NCBI GenBank assembly: GCA_963817335.1
Contig: CAWFNX010000001.1
Coordinates: 496,001-560,000 of the forward strand
DNA from: AV40 sp963817335
GTDB taxonomy: Bacteria > Verrucomicrobiota > Verrucomicrobiia > Chthoniobacterales > UBA10450
DNA: 64,000 bases
Direction of reading: 5' to 3'
Shown here piece by piece: positions 50,557 through 60,373 of this stretch. The position numbers and the translations under genes were made by a program. Under the pieces are notes generated by a model. It was given only the letters and a program-made list of their open reading frames with translations. It was not told the DNA's origin and did no database searches. Every line of letters begins with the position of its first letter. Positions within the stretch are counted from its first letter, which is position 1.

Positions 50557-53007
50557 ATGCAGAATCTTCGCTACGCTTTTCGTGTTTTTGGCAAACAACC
50601 GGTTTTTACCGCCATTGTTATTTTCACCTTCGCCCTCGGAATCGGCGCCAACACTGCGATCTTCAGCGTGGTCAACGCGGTGTTATTGCGACCGCTTCCG
50701 TTTCACGAACCGCAGAGTCTTGTCGCGATCGGCGAATTCGACACCCGCGAGCAGGCTGATCCCGGAACGGACATCGAGTCGATATCGTATCTCGACTACG
50801 TTGACTGGCGCGATCAGACCAAGGTTTTCGAGAGCGTCGCGGTTTACACCAATCAGGCCGTTAGCACGCTTACTGATGGAAGCCAGGCGACCCACATTCA
50901 AGGCGAATCGGTTTCGGCGAACTTGTTTCAGTTGCTGGGAATTCAGCCAATGCTCGGCCGGACGTTTTTGCCTAACGAGGACGAACCGGGAAACCGCGTC
51001 GTAATTTTGAGTCATGGATTGTGGGAACGGCAATTCGGTGCGGACCGCGGGATTATCGGCCGAAGCGTTACTCTCGATGGCAAGCAGTTCCAGGTGATCG
51101 GCGTGATGCCGCCGCGATTTACTTACCCGCTGCGATTTTCCAATCCGCCGGAACTTTGGATAACCATGGCCATCTTGCGGCAAACCTCGGACGGCTCTCC
51201 GCCGATGACCGAGCAGCGCGATAACGATTTCTTTCAGTGCGTCGCGCGACTGAAGCCGAACGTCTCGATTCAACAGGCGCAGGCCAACATCAATACAATC
51301 GTGGCCAACTGGCACCAACAGTATCCCGAATCGAAAGCCCGCGTCGGCGCGAAAGTCATTCCGGAAATTAGCTCGATGGTCAGTGGCAGCACGCACTCCG
51401 CGTTGTTGATGTTGTGCGCGATGGCCGGCTGCGTTTTGCTGGTCGCCTGCGTGAATGTTGCGAATCTGCTTCTCGCGCGCTCGCTGTCACGCAACCGCGA
51501 AATCAGTATTCGGGCCGCGCTCGGCGCCGGTCGGTGGCACATCATTCGCCAATTAATCACTGAAAGCATGTTGCTTGGTGTGTTCGGCGGTCTGGCCGGA
51601 TTGTTGATTGCAGTTTGGGGAATCGAATCGTTCAGGGCCTTTTTGCCGAACATTTCGCGGATTGATGAGATTTCACTCGATCCGGGCGTGCTCGCCTTTA
51701 CCGCATTGGTCAGCCTGCTGGTTGGAATCTTCGCCGGTTTGCTTCCGGCCTGGCGGGCCTCTCATCCGAATCTCGCCGGATCGTTAAACGAAAGTTCGCG
51801 CGGCTCGACCGAATCGACTGCTGGCCGGATTCGCGCGGCGCTGGTGGTAGTTGAAATTGTCCTCGCTCTGGTTTTGCTCGCGAGCGCCGGCTTGCTGGTC
51901 GAAAGTTTTCTTCGTTTGCAAAAAGTTCCGGCCGGCTTTGACACGAGTAATGTCATGACCGCGCGGGTCGCTCTCCCGGAGCGCAGTTATCCGAAGCCGC
52001 AGGATTCCGCCGACTTTTATAAGAAGCTACTTGATCGAGTGTCCAGTTTGCCCGGCGTGCAATCCGCCGCTGCGGGTTGGTGGATCCCGCTTAGCGGTAG
52101 CGACATTGCCTTCAATTTCAATGTCGAGGAACGGCCCGCGCCGGTGGGGCAACAGCCGCTCGCCGAAGTCAATGTAGTTACACCCGGTTACTTCCGGACG
52201 ATGCAGGTTGCGATCCGTAGCGGTCGCGCCTTCACCGATCACGACGATCGAAATGCGCCACCGGTGGCGATCGTGACCGAGAGTTTCGCGAAACAATACT
52301 TTCCGGGTGAAGATCCAATTGGAAAACGCATCACTCCGAACGGCTCGGTCGATCCAGGTAAACCGCCGGTGCGCGAAATTGTCGGAGTCATCGCCGACAT
52401 GCATTTGATCAGTCTGCGTTTGGCGCCGAAACCTCAGATTTACATTCCGCACCAACAGTTCGGAATCGGGGCGATGTCGATTTTTGTGCGATCGCGGCTC
52501 GACTTAAACTCAACGACCGCGGCTTTGCGAAGCGCAGTCGCCGAACTCGACAAGGACGTGCCGATTTATCGAAGCCAGAGCCTGGCCGAGTACATGTCGA
52601 AGTCGATCGCGCAGCCGCGCTTGAACGCGATGCTGGTGGGATTGTTCGCGCTGATTGCCTTGCTGTTGGCTGCTGCCGGAATTTTCGGGGTCATGAGTTA
52701 TTCGGTTACCCAGCGGACCCAGGAGATCGGGATTCGCCTCGCACTCGGGGCCCAACGCCGCGATGTGCTTCGGCTGATAATCGGACAGGGGATGCGATTT
52801 GTGGGCGCCGGCTTGGTGCTTGGTTTGGTTGGCGTCGTTCTCTGCACTCGGCTCCTTCAAAGTCTGCTTTTCGGGATTGGCGCGACAGATTTGCCAACGA
52901 TGGTTCTCGTCTGCCTGATCCTCGGCGCGGTCGCGTTTCTCGCCTGTTGGTTGCCGGCGCGCCGCGCGGCAATGGTCAATCCGATCGTGGCTCTTCGAAC
53001 CGAATAA
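50557..53007 (+). CDS. MacB/FtsX-type (ADOP) permease 6
   Basis: An 816-residue permease. First half: VFGKQPVFTAIVIFTFALGIGANTAIFSVVNAVLLRPLPFHEP, SVSANLFQLLGIQPMLGRTFLPNEDE and VLLVACVNVANLLLARSLSRNREISIRAALGAGRWHIIRQLITESML. Second half: GWWIPLSGSDIAFNFNVEE, YFRTMQVAIRSGRAFTDHDDRNAPPVAIVTESFAKQYFPGEDPIGKRI and GVMSYSVTQRTQEIGIRLALGAQRRDVLRLIIGQGM. It ends LPARRAAMVNPIVALRTE. Gaps are 5 bp to permease 5 and 10 bp to permease 7. Confidence 0.94.
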   Translation: MQNLRYAFRVFGKQPVFTAIVIFTFALGIGANTAIFSVVNAVLLRPLPFHEPQSLVAIGEFDTREQADPGTDIESISYLDYVDWRDQTKVFESVAVYTNQAVSTLTDGSQATHIQGESVSANLFQLLGIQPMLGRTFLPNEDEPGNRVVILSHGLWERQFGADRGIIGRSVTLDGKQFQVIGVMPPRFTYPLRFSNPPELWITMAILRQTSDGSPPMTEQRDNDFFQCVARLKPNVSIQQAQANINTIVANWHQQYPESKARVGAKVIPEISSMVSGSTHSALLMLCAMAGCVLLVACVNVANLLLARSLSRNREISIRAALGAGRWHIIRQLITESMLLGVFGGLAGLLIAVWGIESFRAFLPNISRIDEISLDPGVLAFTALVSLLVGIFAGLLPAWRASHPNLAGSLNESSRGSTESTAGRIRAALVVVEIVLALVLLASAGLLVESFLRLQKVPAGFDTSNVMTARVALPERSYPKPQDSADFYKKLLDRVSSLPGVQSAAAGWWIPLSGSDIAFNFNVEERPAPVGQQPLAEVNVVTPGYFRTMQVAIRSGRAFTDHDDRNAPPVAIVTESFAKQYFPGEDPIGKRITPNGSVDPGKPPVREIVGVIADMHLISLRLAPKPQIYIPHQQFGIGAMSIFVRSRLDLNSTTAALRSAVAELDKDVPIYRSQSLAEYMSKSIAQPRLNAMLVGLFALIALLLAAAGIFGVMSYSVTQRTQEIGIRLALGAQRRDVLRLIIGQGMRFVGAGLVLGLVGVVLCTRLLQSLLFGIGATDLPTMVLVCLILGAVAFLACWLPARRAAMVNPIVALRTE

Positions 53008-53017
53008 TTTCGTCCGT

Positions 53018-55474
53018 ATGAACGACATTCGATTTGCCTTCAGGATGCTGGCGAAAACGCCGGGCTTCACCATTGTCGCTGTCTTCACGCTTGCTCTCGG
53101 CATTGGAGCGAACACTGCAATCTTCAGCGTCGTTAACGCGCTTCTGCTCAAGCCGCTTCCGTTTCCGGCGCCGCGCCAGTTGGTCGCTCTCGGCATGACC
53201 GACACCAGGCAAAAAACCCAAACAATGCTCGGGTCTCTTTCTTACCCCGATTTTTTCGACTTCAGGGAGCAGAATCACACTCTCGAGTCGGTCGCGGCTT
53301 TCCGCGATCGCGAATTTGGCCTAACGAGCGAGGAGGGCGCAGTCAGCGTGCGTGGCCTCAAAATTAGCGCGGATTTTTTTGACGTTCTTGGAGTCAAGCC
53401 GGTGCTCGGGAGAGCATTTTCGCGCAACGACGAGGAGGCGGGAGGTGGCCCCGGCGGTTTCAAAGTCATCCTCAGCGATGATTTTTGGCGGTCACATTTT
53501 GGCGGCGATCCTCATGTTCTTGGACGGACGATCGAGCTCGATCGGCGGCTGCACACCGTGATCGGTGTGATGCCCCTGCGTTTTCAGTATCCCATTCAAA
53601 GCGATCCGGTGGAATTTTATGTGACGATCGCGGAGGACGCGACATCATCGGATGGCAGCAAGCCGCCGACTACTGAACGCGGCATGCATAGCTTGGAGGC
53701 GATTGCGCGCCTCCGACCCGGTGTGACCATTGAGCAGGCGCAAGCGGACCTTTCTACAGTCGCGGCGAGTCTGGAGAGACAATATCCAAATACAAATTCA
53801 TTTTACGGTGTTCGGTTCAAACCCCTGCGAGAAGAACTGGTCGGAGATGTTCGAGCCGCGCTTTACGTGCTTTTCGGCGCAGTCGTTTGTGTTTTGCTGA
53901 TTGCCAATGCGAATGTCGCCAATCTTTTGCTTGCGCGGGCGTCGGTGCGGGGAAAGGAGATTGCATTGCGGGCCGCTGTCGGTGCGAGCAGGGCGCGTAT
54001 TATTCGCCAGTTACTTACCGAGAGCGTCATCCTGGCCGGGCTCGGGGGCGTCAGTGGATTGATTCTCGCGGAGTGGGGGACCGAAGGTCTAATCAAATTC
54101 GTTCCGCAAAACATTCCGCGGACCGGCGACATCAAACTCGATAGTGTCGTTCTCGCTTTTACTCTGCTGATTTCATTAGCCACCGGCGTCATCTTTGGAT
54201 TGATTCCCGCATGGCAGGCGTCGCATGTCGACCTTAACGCTTCACTAAAATCGGGAACCCGAACCGGCGCCCCCGGCGAGCATAAAGCACGGTTGCGAAA
54301 CGGACTGGTCATGGGCGAGGTCGCTCTGGCTTTGGTGTTATTGATATGTGCCGGACTCCTGATCCAAACATTTTCCAAGCTGGGCAATGTTCAGCCGGGT
54401 CTGCGCACGGAGCACTTGTTGACCGCAAGTGTCCAGGTCCCCGGTGCGAGTTATCCGAGAAACGAAAACGTCATCGCGTTTTACGATCGATTCCTGGATC
54501 AAATCCGAGCCCTTCCCGGAGTTGAATCCGCGAGCGCGATACTCCCGCTTCCTCTGAGCGGAGGTACTTTGGTAACGGATTTTGATATCGAAGAGCATCC
54601 GGTCCCTGAGGGGCAACGCCCTGGCGCGCCTGTGCGGATCATTGCTACCGACTATTTCCAAACAATGGGAATCCCTCTCCGGCAGGGACGCGGGTTCGAT
54701 CTTACCGATAAAATGGACTCAGCGCCGGTTGTGATCGTCAATGAGCGCTTCGTCAGCAAGTTCTTTCCGGGTCAGAATGTTGTCGGAAAGCGAATTCGAC
54801 CCGGTTTCTCCGCCGACGATTCCGGCGAGAAAATGCGTGAAATAATTGGGGTCGTCGGCAATGTGAAACATTTGTCGCTTAAGAATGAAGACTCTCCGGA
54901 AATGTATCTGCCGCGGACGCAGATTCCGGTTCAGAGGATGTCGATTGTCATTAGGACCAGCGTGTCGGACGCGGCGTCACTGACATCCAGCCTTCGACGC
55001 GAATTGGCCGCCACTGACCCCGCGATTCCATTGACCAGCATTCGCGTTTTCGAGGAATACATTTCGCAATCGCTCGCCCGGCCTCGCTTCAACGCATTTC
55101 TGTTGTCGATCTTTGCCGGGAGCGCCCTTCTGCTGACCGCGATCGGGATCTACGGCGTCATGGCCTATTCGGTAGCTCAACGAACGAATGAGATCGGAAT
55201 TCGGATGGCGCTCGGTGCCGCTCAAGCCAACATTTTCAAGTTGGTCATTGGACAGGCGATGACCCTCGTCGCGATCAGTATTGTGATCGGACTCTGCGGA
55301 GCTTTCGCTGCAACTCGCCTGTTGAGCAGTCTGCTCTTCGGCGTCACCGCATGGGACCCGGCCACTTTCACGATGATCGTGGTCCTTATTTCGTTGGTCG
55401 CGTTTTTCGCGGCCTGGTTACCCGCGCGCCGAGCGACCCGGGTCAATCCCGTTCAAGCCCTCCGAGCCGAATGA
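53018..55474 (+). CDS. MacB/FtsX-type (ADOP) permease 7
   Basis: An 818-residue permease. First half: MLAKTPGFTIVAVFTLALGIGANTAIFSVVNALLLKPLPFPAP, ISADFFDVLGVKPVLGRAFSRNDEEAGGGPGGFKVILSDDFWRSHF and LLIANANVANLLLARASVRGKEIALRAAVGASRARIIRQLLTESV. Second half: AILPLPLSGGTLVTDFDIEE, YFQTMGIPLRQGRGFDLTDKMDSAPVVIVNERF and GVMAYSVAQRTNEIGIRMALGAAQANIFKLV. The GGGPGG loop in the first periplasmic domain is unusual. It ends LPARRATRVNPVQALRAE. Confidence 0.94.
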   Translation: MNDIRFAFRMLAKTPGFTIVAVFTLALGIGANTAIFSVVNALLLKPLPFPAPRQLVALGMTDTRQKTQTMLGSLSYPDFFDFREQNHTLESVAAFRDREFGLTSEEGAVSVRGLKISADFFDVLGVKPVLGRAFSRNDEEAGGGPGGFKVILSDDFWRSHFGGDPHVLGRTIELDRRLHTVIGVMPLRFQYPIQSDPVEFYVTIAEDATSSDGSKPPTTERGMHSLEAIARLRPGVTIEQAQADLSTVAASLERQYPNTNSFYGVRFKPLREELVGDVRAALYVLFGAVVCVLLIANANVANLLLARASVRGKEIALRAAVGASRARIIRQLLTESVILAGLGGVSGLILAEWGTEGLIKFVPQNIPRTGDIKLDSVVLAFTLLISLATGVIFGLIPAWQASHVDLNASLKSGTRTGAPGEHKARLRNGLVMGEVALALVLLICAGLLIQTFSKLGNVQPGLRTEHLLTASVQVPGASYPRNENVIAFYDRFLDQIRALPGVESASAILPLPLSGGTLVTDFDIEEHPVPEGQRPGAPVRIIATDYFQTMGIPLRQGRGFDLTDKMDSAPVVIVNERFVSKFFPGQNVVGKRIRPGFSADDSGEKMREIIGVVGNVKHLSLKNEDSPEMYLPRTQIPVQRMSIVIRTSVSDAASLTSSLRRELAATDPAIPLTSIRVFEEYISQSLARPRFNAFLLSIFAGSALLLTAIGIYGVMAYSVAQRTNEIGIRMALGAAQANIFKLVIGQAMTLVAISIVIGLCGAFAATRLLSSLLFGVTAWDPATFTMIVVLISLVAFFAAWLPARRATRVNPVQALRAE

Positions 55475-55504
55475 TTTCCCCAACAACTCAACCCCGACAT
55501 TGTT

Positions 55505-57925
55505 ATGAACGATATTCGCTTCGCGTTTCGTAAATTGCGGCAATCGCCCGCCTTCACTTCGATTGCGGTCCTGACCCTGGCGCTCGGAATCGGTCTGAAC
55601 ACAACGATCTTCAGTTTGGTCAACGACTTGTTCCTGAAAGGTCTTCCCTTCAAGGAATCGTCGCGCGTCGTCCATTTGCTGGGCGGCGATAAATCTCGCG
55701 ACCTGGTCGACATCGGCATTTCAACGCCGCGTTATCAGCATTTTCGTGACGGCCAGACCATCTTCGACGGATTCGCGGGAGAAAATTTCTTCGCCTTCAC
55801 CCTGACTGGATTGGGTGATGCAGTCCAGGTCTTTGGCGGAAGATTGACCTCCAACTATTTTGACGTGCTCGGCGTTCGTCCGATTCTCGGCCGGAATTTT
55901 TTGCCCGAAGAGGAGGAAGGTGCGGACGTCGCGCTGATAACGAAGAATTTCTGGCAAAAGCGGTTAGGCGGTGATCCAAACGTGATTGGCCGCAGCATCA
56001 CGCTCGACGGCACGGCCCATACCGTCGTCGGGGTTTTGCCGAACATGCCGGCGACGTGGTTTGGGGCAAATCCGGTGGCGGAGGTTTGGACCACGAAACC
56101 AATGCAGCTTCCCGGCTTCAGTTACGAGAGACTGATGCGGGGCACGAGTTTCCTTCGCGTCATCGGGCGATTGAAGCCGACGGTGACGTTGCAGCAAGCC
56201 CAAGCCGCGTTGCCTTCACTCGATCAAAGTTACATCACCCAATATCCGAACAAGATCGACAGTTCGTTGGCGACAACTCTTCGGCCCATCCCGCAGGATG
56301 TGACCCAGAATTTTCGAGCCGGTTTCGTCACGCTTTTTGCAGCGGTCTGTTTTGTTCTACTCATCGCCTGCAGCAACGTCGCAAATTTGCTGCTCGTTCG
56401 GTTTAGCGGCCGCCGGCGCGAGATTGCTCTTCGGGCCGCAATCGGCGCTTCGCGCGCGAGCATTGTGCGCCTGTTTGTCTTCGAAAGTTTGCTGGTCAGT
56501 CTGATTGCCGGAGCGGCCGGAGCATTCGTGGCCTGGCGATTGGTGCCGTTGGTCCCGCAAATGGCGTCCAATTTTCTTCCGTTGGAAGCGAACACTGCGA
56601 CCAGTGTTTCGGTGCCGGTGCTGGCGTTCACGATCGCCTTGTCGCTCTTCACCGGGCTCTTGATGGGAATCTATCCCGCGCTCCAGGGATCGCATGCCGA
56701 TCTGGTGGACGGTTTGAAGGAAGGTGGCCGCGGAAGCAGCGGAAGCGTTCGCCAACAACGGTTCCGCAAAATCCTGGTCGGAGCGCAGGTTGCTCTTTCG
56801 GTTACCCTGCTGGCGGGCGCAGCGCTTCTCATCACCAGTTTCGTCCGATTGACCCAACAGAACATCGGCTTCCGCTCGCAAAATCTTTGGACGGGAGCAA
56901 TCACGTTGCCGATCTCCCAATATCCGGATGCGCCATCGCGCCAGCGTTTTGCGGAACAAATGTTGAATGAGTTGCACAGTATCCCCGGCGTCGAGACCGC
57001 GACCATCAGTGGCGACATTCCGCTGGCGGGCGGCAATCGCACTCTCTATGCCCGCGGCGATCGCGACGTTCCACCAATCGAGAAACGGGCGACAGGACCG
57101 TCCCACGATATTGCGCCGGATTATTTCAAGACCTGGGGCGTTCCGCTCCTCGCCGGCCGCGAATTTAACGAACACGACGTAGCCGATGGCCAAATGGTTT
57201 GTCTGATCAGCCAGGCGGGCGCGAAGAAGGTTTATCCGAACGAGAATCCAATCGGCAAAACCCTGCTCGTCACCAGCCTTGGCGTTCCGTGCGAAATCGT
57301 CGGAATCGTTGGCGACGTTCGTTCGATCCGGGTGGCGGATCCGCCGGGGATGGAATTTTATCGGCCGTGGACCCAGGAAAACTTCCCGTTCGTTAACGTC
57401 ACCGTCCGCAGCAATCTCAAAGTGGATGCAGTGACGAAGCTTGTTCAATCCGCGTTGACCAGAGTGAATCCTGGTCTGGCAATCGCCGTTCCGCAAAGCA
57501 TGGACGCCGTTGTCGCGCAGGCCCTCGGTCAGGCGCGTTTGATGACCTGGCTTCTTGGAATTTTTGCCGGAGTGGCGTTGCTGCTCGCCAGCATTGGAAT
57601 TTACGGGGCAGTTGCCTACACCGTCGAACAGCGCACCGGCGAAATCGGAGTCCGAATGGCGCTCGGCGCCCAAACCCGCGACGTCCTCCGTTTGATCGTC
57701 AATCAGGGGATGAAGCCTGTTGTGATCGGACTGATGATCGGCATTGTCTGCGCTTTTGCGTTGGGTCGGCTGATTGCCTCGCAGCTGTTTGAGGTTTCGG
57801 CCCACAATCCGGCCCTTTTGGGCGGTGCCACCATACTTCTGGCGGCGACGGCTTTGTTTGCCTGCCTGTTGCCGGCCCGACGGGCGGCCATGGTCGATCC
57901 CGTCCAGGCCCTCCGGACTGAGTAG
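55505..57925 (+). CDS. MacB/FtsX-type (ADOP) permease 8, close sister of permease 9
   Basis: An 806-residue permease. First half: IGLNTTIFSLVNDLFLKGLPFKESS, DGQTIFDGFAGENFFAFTLTGLGDAVQVFGGRLTSNYFDVLGVRPILGRNFLPEEEEGADVALITKNFWQKRLGGDPNVIGRSITLDG in segments, and LLIACSNVANLLLVRFSGRRREIALRAAIGASRASIVRLFVFE. Second half: ISGDIPLAGGNRTLYARGD, YFKTWGVPLLAGREFNEHD and GAVAYTVEQRTGEIGVRMALGAQTRDVLRLIVNQGM. It ends LPARRAAMVDPVQALRTE. Nearly every segment is matched in permease 9, so the two are a recent tandem duplication. Confidence 0.94.
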   Translation: MNDIRFAFRKLRQSPAFTSIAVLTLALGIGLNTTIFSLVNDLFLKGLPFKESSRVVHLLGGDKSRDLVDIGISTPRYQHFRDGQTIFDGFAGENFFAFTLTGLGDAVQVFGGRLTSNYFDVLGVRPILGRNFLPEEEEGADVALITKNFWQKRLGGDPNVIGRSITLDGTAHTVVGVLPNMPATWFGANPVAEVWTTKPMQLPGFSYERLMRGTSFLRVIGRLKPTVTLQQAQAALPSLDQSYITQYPNKIDSSLATTLRPIPQDVTQNFRAGFVTLFAAVCFVLLIACSNVANLLLVRFSGRRREIALRAAIGASRASIVRLFVFESLLVSLIAGAAGAFVAWRLVPLVPQMASNFLPLEANTATSVSVPVLAFTIALSLFTGLLMGIYPALQGSHADLVDGLKEGGRGSSGSVRQQRFRKILVGAQVALSVTLLAGAALLITSFVRLTQQNIGFRSQNLWTGAITLPISQYPDAPSRQRFAEQMLNELHSIPGVETATISGDIPLAGGNRTLYARGDRDVPPIEKRATGPSHDIAPDYFKTWGVPLLAGREFNEHDVADGQMVCLISQAGAKKVYPNENPIGKTLLVTSLGVPCEIVGIVGDVRSIRVADPPGMEFYRPWTQENFPFVNVTVRSNLKVDAVTKLVQSALTRVNPGLAIAVPQSMDAVVAQALGQARLMTWLLGIFAGVALLLASIGIYGAVAYTVEQRTGEIGVRMALGAQTRDVLRLIVNQGMKPVVIGLMIGIVCAFALGRLIASQLFEVSAHNPALLGGATILLAATALFACLLPARRAAMVDPVQALRTE

Positions 57926-57944
57926 CCTCTTAATATATACATAT

Positions 57945-60368
57945 ATGCTCAGCGACCTTCGATTCGCCTGGCGGACGCTGACCAAAACACCCGCCTTTGC
58001 CGGGATTGCCATCCTCACCCTTGCCCTCGGCATCGGGCTTAACACCGCAATCTTCAGTCTGATCAACGATTTGTTCCTGCGCCCGCTGCCATTCAAAGAT
58101 CCCGCGCGGTTGGTCCACATGTATTCCAACGCTCGCGAGCGAAATTTGCTCGAGCTGGCGATCTCCGCCCCGCGTTTTCAACATTATCGGGATGGTCAAA
58201 CAATATTTGACGGATTTGCCGGCGAAAACGTTTCTGCTTTTACCCTGACCGGGCTCGGCGATGCCGTCCATCTATTCGGCGGCCGAGTAACTTCGAATTA
58301 TTTCGATGTTCTAGGTATGCGACCGGTCCGCGGCCGCAATTTTTTGCCTGAAGAAGAAGAGGGCGCGGATGCCGCAATGGTCACCGAAAACTTCTGGCAA
58401 AAGCGAATGGGTGGCGACCCGAACGTCATTGGGCGCAGCATCACGCTCAACGGCATCGCGCATACGATCGTTGGCATTTTACCGAATCTTCCATTTTCCT
58501 GGGTAGGCCCGAACGCCGAAGTCTGGACGACAAGACCGTATGTCATTCCGGGAATCCCCTACGAACAGGTGATGCGCGGAAGCGGTATTTTGCGCGTCGT
58601 GGGTCGCTTGAAACCGGGAATGACCGTGGAGCAGACGCGGGCGGCGTTGCCCGCGCTCGAGCAAAGTTATCGAGCCGCGTATCCGGACAAGATCGACAGC
58701 TCGTCGGTGATGACATTAAAAACGCTGCCCGAAGATGTAACTGGAAATTTGCGGCCAGCGTTTGCGACACTTCTCGCGGCCGTCGCCTTTGTTTTACTGA
58801 TTGCGTGTAGCAACGTCGCGAATCTTTTGCTGGTGCGATTTATTGGGCGACGTCGGGAAATCGCATTGCGGATGGCGATCGGTGCTTCGCGCACGAGCAT
58901 CATCAGGCTTTTCGTTTTCGAAAGTCTGCTGGTCAGCGCAGTCGCAGGAGTGGTTGGCGCGCTCTTGGCCTGGCAACTGGTTCCGATCGTGCCACGAATG
59001 GCGGCGAACTTTCTTCCGTTCGATCCGACGACGAGAGTGGAGCTTTCCCTTCAGGTGCTCTTGTTCACAATCGCGCTGTCGATCTTGACCGGCATCGCGA
59101 TGGGAATTTATCCGGCGCTCCAAAGTTCACGTGGGGACCTCGTCGAAGGCTTGAAGGAGGGCGGGCGGGGAACGAGCGGCAGCGCGCATCAGCAACAATT
59201 CCGCAAGGTTCTAATCGGCGCGCAAGTTGCGCTGTCGGTCACGTTGCTCGCGGGTGCGGCATTGTTGATCACCAGTTTCGTCCGGCTGAGTCAGCAAAAT
59301 ATCGGATTCCATGCCGAAAATCGTTGGATCGGCTTCATCACACTGCCGGAGGCACAATATCCGGATCTCAACGCCCGTCAGCATTTCGTCGAAAAAACGC
59401 TCGCCGCGCTCCATAATGTTCCGGCTTTCGAAAGCGCGACGATTAGTGCCGACATTCCGCTAATAGCCGCGGCCGTTTCTAATGTGCTCTATGCGCGCCC
59501 GGATCGTGAAGTCTTGCCCATCGACAAACGGGCGGCGGCGGCGCTGCACAATATCGCCGCGGATTACTTCAAGACCTGGGGCATTCCCATTTTGGCCGGA
59601 CGCGATTTCGACGAGCACGACACGGTTGACCGGCAAAATGTGATCATTATCAGTCAGGCTGGCGCGAAGAAAATTTTCGCTGATGAGAATCCGATCGGCA
59701 AAACATTAATCGTTGGCAGCGCCAGTGTGCCTTGCGAGATCGTCGGCATCGCCGGCGATGTGCGCTCCCGCAAAGTGGCCGAGCCCGATGACGTAGAAAT
59801 CTATCGGCCTTGGGCCCAGCAAAACTTTCCGTTTCCGGTGATCGACGTGCAGAGCGGTCTGCGGCCCGATGCGGTCACGAAATTGGTCCAATCGGCGCTG
59901 GCGACGGTCGATCCCGGACTGGCGATCGCGATTCCGCAATCGATGGACGAAATTGTCGCTCAAGCAGTCGGACAAACACGGCTCATGATGTGGCTCCTGG
60001 GAATTTTTGCGGGAGTCGCCTTATTGTTGGCCAGCATCGGAATTTACGGCGCAGTTGCCTACACAGTTGAGCAACGCACGGGAGAAATCGGTATTCGCAT
60101 GGCGCTGGGCGCGCAAACCCGGGATGTCCTTCGTTTGATCATTAATCAGGGAATGCGTCCGGTTCTCATCGGACTCGCGGTTGGAATTACAACCGCGTTT
60201 GCACTCGGACGATTAATTACGGCGCAACTTTATCAGGTTTCTGCCTACAACCCGGCGTTGCTCGCCGGCGCAACCCTCTTGCTGGGTGGCACAGCATTAG
60301 TCGCGTGTCTGTTGCCAGCGCGTCGCGCCGCGCTTGTGGATCCGGTGCAGGCATTGCGCACTGAATAG
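57945..60368 (+). CDS. MacB/FtsX-type (ADOP) permease 9, close sister of permease 8
   Basis: An 807-residue permease from ATG 57945 (MLSDLRFAWRTLTKTPAFAG); an open frame extends upstream into permease 8 and is ignored. First half: IGLNTAIFSLINDLFLRPLPFKDPARL, TSNYFDVLGMRPVRGRNFLPEEEEGADAAMVTENFWQKRMGG and LLIACSNVANLLLVRFIGRRREIALRMAIGASRTSIIRLFVFE. Second half: YFKTWGIPILAGRDFDEHDTVDRQNVIIISQAGAKKIFADENPIGKTL and GAVAYTVEQRTGEIGIRMALGAQTRDVLRLIINQGM. It ends LPARRAALVDPVQALRTE. No clear ribosome-binding site; the 19-bp gap is AT-rich. Confidence 0.94.
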   Translation: MLSDLRFAWRTLTKTPAFAGIAILTLALGIGLNTAIFSLINDLFLRPLPFKDPARLVHMYSNARERNLLELAISAPRFQHYRDGQTIFDGFAGENVSAFTLTGLGDAVHLFGGRVTSNYFDVLGMRPVRGRNFLPEEEEGADAAMVTENFWQKRMGGDPNVIGRSITLNGIAHTIVGILPNLPFSWVGPNAEVWTTRPYVIPGIPYEQVMRGSGILRVVGRLKPGMTVEQTRAALPALEQSYRAAYPDKIDSSSVMTLKTLPEDVTGNLRPAFATLLAAVAFVLLIACSNVANLLLVRFIGRRREIALRMAIGASRTSIIRLFVFESLLVSAVAGVVGALLAWQLVPIVPRMAANFLPFDPTTRVELSLQVLLFTIALSILTGIAMGIYPALQSSRGDLVEGLKEGGRGTSGSAHQQQFRKVLIGAQVALSVTLLAGAALLITSFVRLSQQNIGFHAENRWIGFITLPEAQYPDLNARQHFVEKTLAALHNVPAFESATISADIPLIAAAVSNVLYARPDREVLPIDKRAAAALHNIAADYFKTWGIPILAGRDFDEHDTVDRQNVIIISQAGAKKIFADENPIGKTLIVGSASVPCEIVGIAGDVRSRKVAEPDDVEIYRPWAQQNFPFPVIDVQSGLRPDAVTKLVQSALATVDPGLAIAIPQSMDEIVAQAVGQTRLMMWLLGIFAGVALLLASIGIYGAVAYTVEQRTGEIGIRMALGAQTRDVLRLIINQGMRPVLIGLAVGITTAFALGRLITAQLYQVSAYNPALLAGATLLLGGTALVACLLPARRAALVDPVQALRTE

Positions 60369-60373
60369 GAATT

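Noticed and set aside
51535..51555. A sigma-54-like sequence TGGCACATCATTCGCC
   Set aside because: It lies inside a conserved FtsX coding segment (RWHIIRQL) of permease 6 and lacks TTGC at -12.
56357..58129. A 590-codon open frame on the minus strand
   Set aside because: It lies wholly antisense to permeases 8 and 9, its product is Arg/Gly/His-rich with no fold signature, and it is explained by the codon bias of the plus-strand genes.
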